From: Williamsia serinedens
Lineage (GTDB): Bacteria; Actinomycetota; Actinomycetes; Mycobacteriales; Mycobacteriaceae
Assembly: GCF_024171725.1 (NCBI RefSeq)
Contig: NZ_JAMTCG010000001.1
Location: 724,897-788,896, forward strand
Reading direction: 5' to 3'
Length of the DNA stretch: 64,000 nt
Shown here: in pieces, positions 56,203 to 64,000 of the stretch
How positions within the stretch are numbered: position 1 is the stretch's first letter
Layout: every line of letters begins with the position of its first letter
Made by a program: the position numbers and the translations under genes
Notes under the pieces: generated by a model
The model's database searches: none
The model's input: only the letters and a program-made list of their open reading frames with translations
Told to the model about the DNA's origin: nothing

Positions 56203-58391
56203 GACCGCTCAACGCTATCGGAGGACAGGCCGTACCGTCGCGCGGCCGCGGCGGCCGTGTCGTCGTCGGTGACGACCGTGAGATCGGCGGCCGCGACGTC
56301 GACGAACGCGTCGTCCGCCCACGCGGCCGCGAGCACCGCACCCGGGAACGCCGCCTCGTCGGCGCCCTCGCCTGCGGCGACCCGGATGGTCGTGCCGTCG
56401 ACCCGCACGTCCCAGCAGTCGTCGGCCCCGACGGCCGCGAGGTCGGCGTCGGCGAGCAGCCCGGTGAGGTCGGCGGCGACATGGGTCGGTCGCGAGTCCG
56501 CGACGGCGCAGATCGCGTCGGCGAGAGAACTCACGCCGGTCAGCACGAGCAGACTGTCGAGCCCGACCGCGTTCGCGCCGGCGATGTCGGTGTCGAGGCG
56601 GTCCCCGACGACGATCGGCCGCGACGCGCCGCTGCGGGTCAACACGTCCTGCATGTGGGGCGCGGCGGGCTTGCCCGCGACGATGGGCGTCGCGCCGGTC
56701 GCCGATGCCACAGCCGCAACCATCGATCCGTTGCCGACCAGCAGTCCCCGTTCCGAGGGCAGCGTCGCGTCGGTGTTGCACGCGATCCACAGCGCACCCG
56801 CCCGGATGGCGAGCGCCGCCTCCGACAGCTGCGCCCAGCCGGTCTCGGGGTTGTGCCCCTGGATGACCGCCACCGGCCGGTCGTCGGCGCTGCGCGTGGT
56901 CGCGATGCCCACCTCGCGCACCTCCTGCACGAGGCCGTCGGTCCCGACGACCAGCGCGCGCGAGCCCGGTTCGACGTGCTCGGCGAGCAGTCGGGCGGCG
57001 GTCTGCGCGCTGGTGACGACACGCTCGGCGTCGGCGCGGAAGCCGAGGTCCTCGAGATGCGCGGCGACCTCCGCGGGCCGACGGCTGGCGTTGTTCGTCA
57101 CGAAGTAGATCGGGACCGTCAGCGCCTCCACCGTCGCCACCGCATGGTCGACCGGTGCGCTGCCGGCGAACAGGGTGCCGTCGAGGTCGGCGAACACCGC
57201 GTCGTACCCGGCGACGAGCGCCGACTCGGACACCGCCGGGGTGTCGCCGGTGGCCGCCTCGGTCTCGACCGGGGCCGCCGGGGTCTCGGCAGGGACGTCC
57301 GGGGTCTCGGTAGGCGCGGCGTCGGGGCTCTCGACGACGTCCGCGGTCTCGACGACGTCCGGGGTGTCGGCCGCGGGGACCGCCACGGGGTCGTCCGCGT
57401 CGTCGACGGAGACGTCCTCCGGCCGGGTCGGTGGCGCCGGCGCGATCTCCACGTCCGCCGGCGCCGCGATGTCGTCGACCGGGGCGACGTCCCCGGCGTC
57501 GACGCTGTCGTCGCCGTACACCGCGGCGAACTGCTCGGGATCGGTGATCTCCATCAGGCGCAGCTCCGCGTCGGTGACGTCGTCCTCGTCGGCCGCGGCG
57601 GCGTTCATGAACCAGGTGACCGCGTCGTCCTCGCGACCGGCGGCGTGCAGTGCGGTGGCGTAGGCGTAGAACAGCCGTGCCTGACCGGTGCCGTGCTGGG
57701 CGGGGTCGAGGTTCTCCGACTGCAGTGTGACGACGGCCTTCTCGGGGTCGCCGAGGTCGAGACGCGCACCCGACTCGACGATCCGCATCTCGAGTGCCTC
57801 GTCGCCGGTGAGGGCGCGGCCCTCCTCGCTGCGCGCGATGTCGATGGCGCGCTCGGGGTGTCCGAGGCCGCGTTCGCAGTCGGCCATCAGCGGGAGCAGC
57901 ACCGTGCTGCCCGACATGCGCCGTGCCGCACGCAGTTCCGACAGCGCCTCCGACCACTCGCCCGCGTTGTAGGCGGCGATCCCGGCCGTCTCGCGCACGA
58001 CGGCGATGCGTCCGGCGCGTCCCCGTGCGGCCCGCGCGTGCAGCAGCGCCGCGGCCGGGTCGTCCTCGAGCAGACGGGACACCATCACCAGGTGACGGGC
58101 GACGGCGTCGGCGTTGGTGCGGTCGAGCGTCTTGAGGTCACGCCGCACCTCGCCGTCGAGGTCCTGCGGGGTGACGTCGTCGGGCAGCGCGGGCTCGTCC
58201 CGGCGCACGGTGCCACGACTGTCGGAGGGTCGGCCGCCGCCGCGGTGCGGCCGGTCGAACTGTCCGCGACCGGACTCGGGTCGACCCGATCGGGATCGAT
58301 CGGACCGGGACCGATCGGACTGGGAGCGGTTCGGGCGGTCGGTGCGGGTGTTCTCGCTCCGGCGATGCGGTCCACGGCGGTCGTCGCTCAT
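56199..58391 (-). CDS. TPR-like protein fused to HAD-IIA phosphatase
   Basis: 730 residues. Residues 1-65 are basic and disordered (Arg/Ser/Asp-rich), 65-290 are TPR-like helical repeats (LLHARAARGRAGRIAVVRET, EWSEALSELRAARRMSGS), 290-395 an acidic Pro/Ala/Val-rich linker, and 395-730 a complete HAD-IIA domain: FADLDGTLFAG near 400, FVTNNASRRP, VAGKPAAPHM and VVGDRLDTDIAGAN. In M. tuberculosis these are two genes, Rv1691 and Rv1692 (a glycerol-3-phosphate phosphatase). Here no stop or start separates them. ATG at 58391 has AGAGGG 7 nt upstream. Confidence 0.9.
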   Translation of the reverse strand: MSDDRRGPHRRSENTRTDRPNRSQSDRSRSDRSRSGRPESGRGQFDRPHRGGGRPSDSRGTVRRDEPALPDDVTPQDLDGEVRRDLKTLDRTNADAVARHLVMVSRLLEDDPAAALLHARAARGRAGRIAVVRETAGIAAYNAGEWSEALSELRAARRMSGSTVLLPLMADCERGLGHPERAIDIARSEEGRALTGDEALEMRIVESGARLDLGDPEKAVVTLQSENLDPAQHGTGQARLFYAYATALHAAGREDDAVTWFMNAAAADEDDVTDAELRLMEITDPEQFAAVYGDDSVDAGDVAPVDDIAAPADVEIAPAPPTRPEDVSVDDADDPVAVPAADTPDVVETADVVESPDAAPTETPDVPAETPAAPVETEAATGDTPAVSESALVAGYDAVFADLDGTLFAGSAPVDHAVATVEALTVPIYFVTNNASRRPAEVAAHLEDLGFRADAERVVTSAQTAARLLAEHVEPGSRALVVGTDGLVQEVREVGIATTRSADDRPVAVIQGHNPETGWAQLSEAALAIRAGALWIACNTDATLPSERGLLVGNGSMVAAVASATGATPIVAGKPAAPHMQDVLTRSGASRPIVVGDRLDTDIAGANAVGLDSLLVLTGVSSLADAICAVADSRPTHVAADLTGLLADADLAAVGADDCWDVRVDGTTIRVAAGEGADEAAFPGAVLAAAWADDAFVDVAAADLTVVTDDDTAAAAARRYGLSSDSVERS

Positions 58392-58544
58392 CTCGATCCC
58401 TCTGCTCCTGACACACACGGACACCCACGCGATCGTGGACTCGTCCGGCACCCTGCTCGGACACACCCTGTGAAGTTGCGGGGTCAGCATATCGCCGCGG
58501 GCGACCTCCTCCGACACACGCGGTCGCGCACGTACGCTCGACGG

Positions 58545-59738
58545 GTGCGCGTCGCCGACAGGATCGATCGCCTGCTCGAGACCGTCGGTCTCGACGAGAG
58601 GCCCCGCAGCCCGGTCCGGGGTGCCCACCTCACGGCGCGGGTCGGTGTCGCCCTGGGGATCTGCTTCGGGATCTGCTTCGTCACCGGCCTGCTGAGCCAC
58701 TGGATCCAGCACCCGCCGGGATGGTTCTGGTGGCCGACGCAGCCGTCATGGCTCTACCGGTTCACCCAGGGCCTGCACGTCACCACCGGAGTGGCGGCCA
58801 TCCCGCTCCTGCTGGTGAAGCTGGGCACGGTCTACCCGAAGTTGTTCGCGCGACCGCGGATCGGGTCGCCGGTGCGTCTACTCGAACGCGCGTCGATCAC
58901 CGTCCTCGTCGTCGCCGCCATCTTCCAGCTGTTCACCGGGCTGCTCAACATCGCGCAGTGGTACCCGTGGACGTTCTTCTTCACCACCACCCACTACGCC
59001 ACGGCGTGGATCGCGATCGGCGCGATCCTGGTCCACATCGCGGTGAAGCTGCCGGTGATCCGCAGAGCGCTCGGTGAACCCCTGGACGCACCGGAGACCC
59101 CGCCCGACGGGTCACCGGCTCCCGCGCCCACCCGCCCCGACCACGTCGGTGCTCTCACGCGCCGAACGGTCCTGCGCAGCACCTGGGCGATCACCGGCCT
59201 CGCCGCGGTCGCCGTCGTCGGGCAGTCGCTGCCGTTCGCCCGATGGATCTCCTTCCTCGCGCCGCGCTCCGGTGAGGGACCGCAGGGCCTGCCGGTGAAC
59301 CGCACCGCGCAGCAGGCGAACATCACCGACGGCGTGCGCGGCGCCGACTATCGGCTGACGCTTGCCGTCGCGGGACGGGAGACCCCGCTGACCCTCGACG
59401 ACCTGCGTGCGATGCCGCAGACGACCCGCGAGCTTCCGATCGCCTGCGTCGAGGGGTGGAGCGCCTCGGCGACGTGGACCGGCGTCCGGCTGCGGGACCT
59501 TCTCGCCCGAGCCGGCCACCGTGGCGGGCGGGACACGCGGATGGTCTCGCTCGACCGCGGCCTGTACGGGGTGTCGGTGCTGCCGGCGAACTTCGCCGAC
59601 GCCGACGACACCCTGATCGCTCTGCGGCTGAACGACGAGGAACTGAACCTCGACCACGGTTTCCCCTGTCGGCTGATCGCGCCGAATCGGCCGGGCGTGC
59701 TGCAGACGAAGTGGCTCTCGCGGATCGAGGTCCTGTGA
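58545..59738 (+). CDS. Membrane-anchored molybdopterin oxidoreductase (YedY-like Mo domain with heme-b-type helices)
   Basis: 397 residues. The N-terminal half has about four membrane helices with several His (HWIQH, GLHVTTG, THYATAW, LVHIAVK), resembling a cytochrome b561-like module. A fifth hydrophobic stretch near 215 leads to a sulfite-oxidase/YedY-type molybdopterin domain; the Mo-ligand Cys is in IACVEGWSAS near 300, followed by TWTGVRLRDLL. The C-terminus ends GFPCRLIAPNRPGVLQTKWL, also typical. No Tat signal is needed if the helices anchor it. No ribosome-binding site before GTG 58545. Translationally coupled to the next gene. Confidence 0.85.
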   Translation: MRVADRIDRLLETVGLDERPRSPVRGAHLTARVGVALGICFGICFVTGLLSHWIQHPPGWFWWPTQPSWLYRFTQGLHVTTGVAAIPLLLVKLGTVYPKLFARPRIGSPVRLLERASITVLVVAAIFQLFTGLLNIAQWYPWTFFFTTTHYATAWIAIGAILVHIAVKLPVIRRALGEPLDAPETPPDGSPAPAPTRPDHVGALTRRTVLRSTWAITGLAAVAVVGQSLPFARWISFLAPRSGEGPQGLPVNRTAQQANITDGVRGADYRLTLAVAGRETPLTLDDLRAMPQTTRELPIACVEGWSASATWTGVRLRDLLARAGHRGGRDTRMVSLDRGLYGVSVLPANFADADDTLIALRLNDEELNLDHGFPCRLIAPNRPGVLQTKWLSRIEVL

Positions 59739-60178
59739 CCGCCGCGGTCCGTGTGCTCCTCGTGCTCGTCGGCATCGGTATGGCCGCGTACGGCGTCACG
59801 CTCATCACCGACTTCACCCCGCGTGATCAGCTGTCGATCGTCATCTGGGCGGTCGCGGGACTGTTGGTCCACGACGCGATTCTCGCGCCCACCTATTCGA
59901 TCCTCGGGCACGCCGGGTCGCGGCTGCTGCCGTCGACGCTGTGGGCGCCGCTCCTGGTGGCGACGGCGGCGACACTCGTTCTCGTCGTGCTGGCCCTGCC
60001 TGTGCTGTCCCCGCGTCCCGCGGGCGAGCGACCGATGAACCCGACCATTCTCGACCGCCCCTACGGACTCGGCCTCACGATCGCCGTGGTGCTCATCTGG
60101 GTGCTCGCGGCCGCGGTGGCGATCCGCAACCACCGCTCGGCGCACCGTCGGGCGTCGTCGAGCGAGGCCGCAGCCTAG
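59735..60178 (+). CDS. Small membrane protein coupled to molybdopterin oxidoreductase
   Basis: 147 residues, three or four hydrophobic helices (VRVLLVLVGIGMAAYGVTLI; WAVAGLLVHDAILAPTYSIL; LLVATAATLVLVVLALPVL; LTIAVVLIWVLAAAVAI). The GTG start overlaps the previous stop (GTGA), so it is made with the oxidoreductase and may be its partner. Not recognised beyond that. Its TAG shares CTAG with the convergent GAF-regulator stop. Confidence 0.75.
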   Translation: MTAAVRVLLVLVGIGMAAYGVTLITDFTPRDQLSIVIWAVAGLLVHDAILAPTYSILGHAGSRLLPSTLWAPLLVATAATLVLVVLALPVLSPRPAGERPMNPTILDRPYGLGLTIAVVLIWVLAAAVAIRNHRSAHRRASSSEAAA

Positions 60179-61488
60179 GCCAACCGCGCGTGCCGGATGG
60201 CCGGCGCGGTCGATCGCGGCAGGAGATGCGCGGGATCGGCGGGCACGGACACCTCGACGTCGAGCCCGGCGACGAACCGGTACGGGCTGCCCGCGACGAG
60301 GCCGGACAACTGCCGCCGCAGGCGCGACATCTCGGCGCGCACGGTGACGACCCGCGAAGCGTCGCCGAACAGGTCCGCCGCGAGGTCGCCCGCGGTCCGG
60401 CCCGCCGGGGCGTGCAGGGACAGCAGGTAGAGGATCTCGGCGTGCCGCGGCGACACGGTCTGCGTCCAACTGCCCATCGGCCCGACCACCCGCACCGACG
60501 GATCGCGGTCCGAACACAGGTCGACGACGAGCGTGGTCGCCTGCTCGGCCATGTCGCCGTCGGCGTCGGCGAGCCGGATCAGCCAGCCACCCGGCAGCGG
60601 GTCGAGGTCGCAGGAGCCGAGGTCCGGCAGCATGGCCCGGCCGGGTCCGATCTCGTGCGGGAGGGTCAGTCGCGCCCCGGAGTCGATGCCGTCAACGGCG
60701 GCGACCCAACCGTGGTCGTCCACGGCGACAGCGCGCCCGGCCATTCGCGCGAGCATCGGCGCGGCGACGGTCCGCAGACGATCGAGGCTGCGTCGGTGCA
60801 CCTCGCGCAGTCGTGACTCGGCGAGTCGCGCGACCGCGTCGACGAGCGCGAGCGTCGTCGGGTGGATGGTCGCCGCGGGCCCGCTGACGTCGACCACGCC
60901 GAGGACCTCGCCGGTCCGGGCGTCGCGGATCGGTGCGCCGGTACAGGTCCAGGTGTGATGGGTGCGGGTGAAGTGCTCGGCCGAGAAGACCTGCACCGCG
61001 GACCCGGCGACCAGCGCGGTGCCGATCGCGTTGGTGCCGACGCTGCCCTCCGCCCAGCTCGCGCCCTCCACGAAGCCGAGGCGGTCGGCCCGGGACAGCA
61101 CCCGCGGCGACCCGCTGCGCCACAGGACGCGACCGGCGCGGTCGGCCACGACGACGATGTTGTCGCCGTCGGTGGTCACGGCGCCGAGGCCGGCGGTCAT
61201 CTCGTCGATCACCTCGTCGAGACCGGACGCCCGACGCTCCTGGTCGAGGTCGATGATCTCCGGGTCGGGCGTCGACCGCGCCATCCGGTCGGGGTCGGCA
61301 CCGTCGGCGAGCAGTCGGCGCCACGAGTCGTCGATGACGTCGCGGGGCCGGGCCGGTGCCCGCGTCCCCGACATGCGTGCGTCGTAGACGGCCGAGAGCA
61401 CCTCCGCGTGGTGGCGCGGGTCGTCTCCCGCCTGGATCGCGGGTTCCGGTGCGGTCGGTGGTGTGCGGGTCGCGGACGGGCTCGGCAT
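60175..61488 (-). CDS. GAF-domain transcriptional regulator (AcoR/MimR N-terminal type)
   Basis: 437 residues. A GAF sensor at about 70-225 (GFVEGASWAEGSVGTNAIGT, HHTWTCTGAPIRDARTGEVL) and a C-terminal winged-helix domain at about 345-437 (SPRHAEILYLLSLHAPAGRT). It lacks the AAA+ sigma-54 domain of AcoR, so it must act by a different contact with RNA polymerase. Divergent from the NTF2-FAD monooxygenase gene (131 bp between the starts), which is its likely target. ATG at 61488 preceded by GGGG. Confidence 0.85.
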   Translation of the reverse strand: MPSPSATRTPPTAPEPAIQAGDDPRHHAEVLSAVYDARMSGTRAPARPRDVIDDSWRRLLADGADPDRMARSTPDPEIIDLDQERRASGLDEVIDEMTAGLGAVTTDGDNIVVVADRAGRVLWRSGSPRVLSRADRLGFVEGASWAEGSVGTNAIGTALVAGSAVQVFSAEHFTRTHHTWTCTGAPIRDARTGEVLGVVDVSGPAATIHPTTLALVDAVARLAESRLREVHRRSLDRLRTVAAPMLARMAGRAVAVDDHGWVAAVDGIDSGARLTLPHEIGPGRAMLPDLGSCDLDPLPGGWLIRLADADGDMAEQATTLVVDLCSDRDPSVRVVGPMGSWTQTVSPRHAEILYLLSLHAPAGRTAGDLAADLFGDASRVVTVRAEMSRLRRQLSGLVAGSPYRFVAGLDVEVSVPADPAHLLPRSTAPAIRHARLA

Positions 61489-61618
61489 GGTGACCCCAGT
61501 GTGCTCCCGGTCACATCCGGCGGCAACGACCGGCACGGATGCAACGCCTCGCAACGGTTGCCGCCCCCACCTACCGGGGCGTGTGCTCTGCATCACATCG
61601 CACACATGGAGGAGCACG

Positions 61619-63463
61619 ATGACGCAGACGCTGGACCCGGCACTCGCCGACACCCCCGAGCAGCAGACACCCCAGGACCGGATGGACCGGTGGCTCGCGA
61701 CGTTCGAGTCGAGGCTCCGCGCGCGGGACGTCGCGGGCGTCACCGAGTTGTTCCGGGTGGACAGCTTCTGGCGGGACCTGGTCTCGTTCACGTGGAATCT
61801 GCGCACGTCGGAGGGCCGCGAGGCGATCGGCGCGATGCTCGAGGCCCGCCTCGACGACACCGACCCGTCCGGCTTCGCCACCCTGGAGCCGGCCACCGAG
61901 GACGGCGGCGTGGTGTCGGCCTTCATCGAGTTCCGCACCGCGGTCGGGACCGGCAAGGGGCACATCCGCATCAGCCGCGACGACGACGGCGAGGACCGTG
62001 CCTGGACCCTGCTGACGACCCTGCGCGAGCTCACCGGGCACGAGGAGCCGCAGGGCACCCGTCGCGTGATGGGCGCGGTACACGGCCAGTCGGAGGACCC
62101 ACGCTCGTGGGCGGAGCGGCGGGAGGCGGAGGAGCGCGAGCTCGGTCGCACGATCCAGCCGCACACCCTGATCATCGGCGGCGGGCAGGGCGGTATCGCA
62201 CTCGGTGCGCGGCTGCGGCAGCTCGGCGTCCCCGCGATCGTCGTCGACAAGCACGAACGTCCGGGCGATCAGTGGCGCGGCCGGTACAAGTCCCTGTGCC
62301 TGCACGATCCGGTCTGGTACGACCACCTTCCCTACCTGCCGTTCCCGGAGAACTGGCCGGTGTTCGCGCCGAAGGACAAGATCGGTGACTGGCTGGAGTT
62401 CTACACGCGGGTGATGGAGGTCCCCTACTGGGGCTCGACCACCTGCCTGTCGGCGTCGTTCGACGAGGAGAGCAAGCGGTGGACGGTCGAACTCGACCGT
62501 GACGGCGAGCGCCTCACCCTGCACCCGGAGCACCTCGTCCTGGCGACCGGCATGTCCGGGAAGCCCAACGTCCCCGACTTCCCCGGCATGGAGGTGTTCC
62601 GCGGCGACCAGCACCACTCGAGTGCACATCCCGGCCCGGATGCGTACGCCGGCAAGCGTGCCGTCGTCGTCGGGTCGAACAACTCCGCGCACGACATCTG
62701 CAAGGCACTCGTCGAGCACGGCGCGGACGTCACCATGGTGCAGCGGTCCTCGACGCACATCGTCAAGTCGGAGTCCCTCATGGACCTGGGTCTCGGCGAC
62801 CTTTACTCGGAACGGGCTGTCGCGTCCGGCATGACCACCGAGAAGGCGGACCTGACCTTCGCCTCGCTGCCCTACCGGATCATGCACGAGTTCCAGATCC
62901 CGATCTACGACGCGATCCGCGAGCGTGACAGGGACTTCTACGACCGGCTCGAGGCGGCAGGCTTCCGCCACGACTGGGGCGACGACGGCTCGGGACTGTT
63001 CATGAAGTACCTCCGACGTGGGTCGGGGTACTACATCGACGTCGGCGCCGCGGAGATGGTCGCCGACGGCACGATAAAGCTCGCCCACGGACAGGTCGAC
63101 CACCTCACCGAGGACTCGGTGGTCCTCGGTGACGGGACGGAACTGCCGGCCGACGTCGTCGTCTACGCGACCGGGTACGGCTCGATGAACGGATGGGCTG
63201 CGGACCTCATCGGCCAGGACGTCGCCGACAAGGTCGGCAAGGTCTGGGGTCTGGGCTCGGACACCACCAAGGACCCCGGGCCGTGGGAGGGCGAGCAGCG
63301 CAACATGTGGAAGCCGACGCAGCAGGAGAACCTGTGGTTCCACGGCGGCAACCTGCACCAGTCACGCCACTACTCGCTCTACCTCGCCCTGCAGCTGAAA
63401 GCCCGGTACGAGGGCATGGAGACGCCGGTGTACGGACTGCAGGAGGTGCACCACCTCAGCTGA
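61619..63463 (+). CDS. FAD-dependent monooxygenase with N-terminal NTF2/SnoaL-like domain
   Basis: 614 residues. An NTF2-like domain at about 18-130 (ATFESRLRARDVAGVTELF, FWRDLVSFTWNLRT) precedes an FMO-type fold: GGGQGG near 184, a GDQWRGRYKSLCLHDP stretch, NADPH-type GSNNSAHD near 353 and VYATGYGSMNGW near 520. Start at ATG 61619 with GGAGGAGC about 6 nt upstream. Likely controlled by the divergent GAF regulator. Oxidises an unknown hydrophobic substrate; a Baeyer-Villiger or N-oxide reaction is possible. Confidence 0.9.
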   Translation: MTQTLDPALADTPEQQTPQDRMDRWLATFESRLRARDVAGVTELFRVDSFWRDLVSFTWNLRTSEGREAIGAMLEARLDDTDPSGFATLEPATEDGGVVSAFIEFRTAVGTGKGHIRISRDDDGEDRAWTLLTTLRELTGHEEPQGTRRVMGAVHGQSEDPRSWAERREAEERELGRTIQPHTLIIGGGQGGIALGARLRQLGVPAIVVDKHERPGDQWRGRYKSLCLHDPVWYDHLPYLPFPENWPVFAPKDKIGDWLEFYTRVMEVPYWGSTTCLSASFDEESKRWTVELDRDGERLTLHPEHLVLATGMSGKPNVPDFPGMEVFRGDQHHSSAHPGPDAYAGKRAVVVGSNNSAHDICKALVEHGADVTMVQRSSTHIVKSESLMDLGLGDLYSERAVASGMTTEKADLTFASLPYRIMHEFQIPIYDAIRERDRDFYDRLEAAGFRHDWGDDGSGLFMKYLRRGSGYYIDVGAAEMVADGTIKLAHGQVDHLTEDSVVLGDGTELPADVVVYATGYGSMNGWAADLIGQDVADKVGKVWGLGSDTTKDPGPWEGEQRNMWKPTQQENLWFHGGNLHQSRHYSLYLALQLKARYEGMETPVYGLQEVHHLS

Positions 63464-63472
63464 GGTGTGGTG
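63449..63472. terminator. Weak hairpin over the monooxygenase stop
   Basis: CACCACCTCAG/CTGAGGTGTGGTG inverted repeat with one bulged base covers the stop codon. It lies between two convergent genes. No U-run. Confidence 0.35.
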
Positions 63473-63476
63473 ACGA

Positions 63477-63827
63477 CTACGAGGGTGGTGCCAGGTCGAT
63501 GACGACCTGGCGCCACCCTTTGTCATTGGTCCGCGTGGTGGCGTGTCCCGTGCGCCGGCCACCGCCCGGGTACTCGACAGTGATGGGTGCGCCGTCCCCG
63601 GAGAAGTTCTTCCACCACGACTTCTGGCCGGGCGCGGCCACCGTGACGGTCACGGTGTCGCCCTTCTGCCTGTAGTTGACCGGCAGCCGGATCGTCCGTC
63701 CCGACTTCCGGCCGGTGTACTCGAGAACGACCATCGACCTGCCGAGCAGGCCGGCCAGTCCCGGGACTCGGAGGAGCGGGAAGACCGCCTTGTTGGCGCC
63801 GTTGGCCACGCGCTGGAACAGGGTCAT
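63477..63827 (-). CDS. DDN-like deazaflavin(F420)-dependent nitroreductase family protein
   Basis: 116 residues. ANKAVFPLLRV, LEYTGRKSGRTIRLPVNYRQ and SWWKNFSGDGAPITVEYPGG are the family marks (DUF385; relatives of M. tuberculosis Ddn). Members bind F420 and reduce quinones or nitroaromatics, or lack known activity. ATG at 63827 has no ribosome-binding site. Convergent with the monooxygenase gene. Confidence 0.88.
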   Translation of the reverse strand: MTLFQRVANGANKAVFPLLRVPGLAGLLGRSMVVLEYTGRKSGRTIRLPVNYRQKGDTVTVTVAAPGQKSWWKNFSGDGAPITVEYPGGGRRTGHATTRTNDKGWRQVVIDLAPPS

Positions 63828-63868
63828 GGGCGGATCGTACGCGCCGGCACCGATCGACCCCACACATG

Positions 63869-63906
63869 CGACAAGGCCCCTGAACCGCAGTTCAGAGGCC
63901 TTGTCG
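63869..63906. terminator. Hairpin terminator of the rRNA operon
   Basis: Outer arms CGACAAGGCC (63869-63878) and GGCCTTGTCG (63897-63906) enclose an inner CTGAAC/GTTCAG stem with loop CGCA. Just beyond the 3' end of the 5S rRNA on the minus strand. Confidence 0.88.
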
Positions 63907-63914
63907 GGATGTTG

Positions 63915-64000
63915 TGTTCGGCGGTGTCCTACTCTCCCACACTGGTTAGGGTGCAGTACCATCGGCGCTGGAGGGCTTAGCTTCCGGGTTCGGAATGGGG
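63915..64000 (-). rRNA. rrf: 5S ribosomal RNA, 5' part outside window
   Basis: Minus-strand sequence contains CCCATTCCGAACCCGGAAGC, GCTAAGCCCTCCAGCGCCGA, GGGAGAGTAGGACACCGCCG and ends AACA, the conserved 3' two-thirds of actinobacterial 5S rRNA. About 86 nt are visible of roughly 117. The rest of the rRNA operon should lie beyond 64000. Confidence 0.97.

Noticed and set aside
56481..58544. Long in-frame extension upstream of the molybdopterin oxidoreductase
   Set aside because: It is the antisense of the TPR-HAD gene. Homology starts only at the GTG near 58545.

Overview
The window is very GC-rich chromosomal DNA from a mycolic-acid-containing actinobacterium (order Mycobacteriales), most like Gordonia or Williamsia. 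This rests on a secreted antigen-85-type mycolyltransferase, SecA2, GarA, the SteA/SteB(MctB) division pair, a DDN-type deazaflavin protein and two blocks whose gene order I recall from Mycobacterium tuberculosis. The genus is an inference. I see no insertion sequence, prophage, CRISPR array or plasmid feature; almost everything is core or mildly accessory metabolism.

Layout. 1-8796 (all minus): glycine cleavage/GarA block, secA2 > pgsA2 > gcvH > garA > merR > bifunctional nuclease > resR-like merR > tandem glycine riboswitch > gcvP (cut by the window start). 8958-18977: small enzymes: an operon of mismatch glycosylase, UPF0548 protein and alpha/beta hydrolase; a VOC protein; a run of EEP-type phosphatase, Dabb protein, secreted phospholipase A2, zinc alcohol dehydrogenase and aldo-keto reductase; a NYN-like domain running in frame into an SDR; an aldehyde dehydrogenase; OsmC. 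19083-22396: DUF3556 membrane protein plus type-B carboxylesterase behind a TetR-type palindrome. 22480-25699: cobalamin riboswitch controlling a BtuCDF-like ABC importer. 25696-28270: LLM flavin oxidoreductase, a degenerate alpha/beta hydrolase and a divergent TetR. 28272-36335: Tex, a small conserved protein, ABC1 kinase, DedA, mycolyltransferase and Fpg/Nei glycosylase. 36792-40816: FAD monooxygenase, sugar-dehydrogenase-like lipoprotein, DUF1684 protein and tRNA-Pro(GGG). 40888-58391 (all minus): a long housekeeping block, TPR-HAD fusion > small protein > tlyA > nadK > recN > steA > mctB/steB > pyrG > nudix > xerD > parA > scpA > scpB > rluB > cmk > der, with many 4-bp stop/start overlaps. 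58545-63827: a membrane-anchored molybdopterin oxidoreductase with a small membrane partner, a GAF regulator divergent from an NTF2-FAD monooxygenase, and a DDN-like protein. The window ends in the 3' part of a 5S rRNA on the minus strand, preceded (in + coordinates) by a strong hairpin terminator.

How it fits together: the first block couples glycine catabolism (GcvH, GcvP, glycine riboswitch) to central-carbon control by the FHA protein GarA. The riboswitch-importer cassette is a self-contained B12 uptake unit in which a hairpin masks the first gene's ribosome-binding site. The housekeeping block combines chromosome partition and condensation (XerD, ParA, ScpAB), repair (RecN), division (SteAB) and nucleotide/cofactor supply (PyrG, Cmk, NadK). 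Points most worth checking: the NYN-SDR continuous frame, the TPR-HAD fusion, a hydrolase lacking its nucleophile, 24-bp duplications at gene ends, a possible ATC start codon, and a one-chain heme-b/Mo oxidoreductase.
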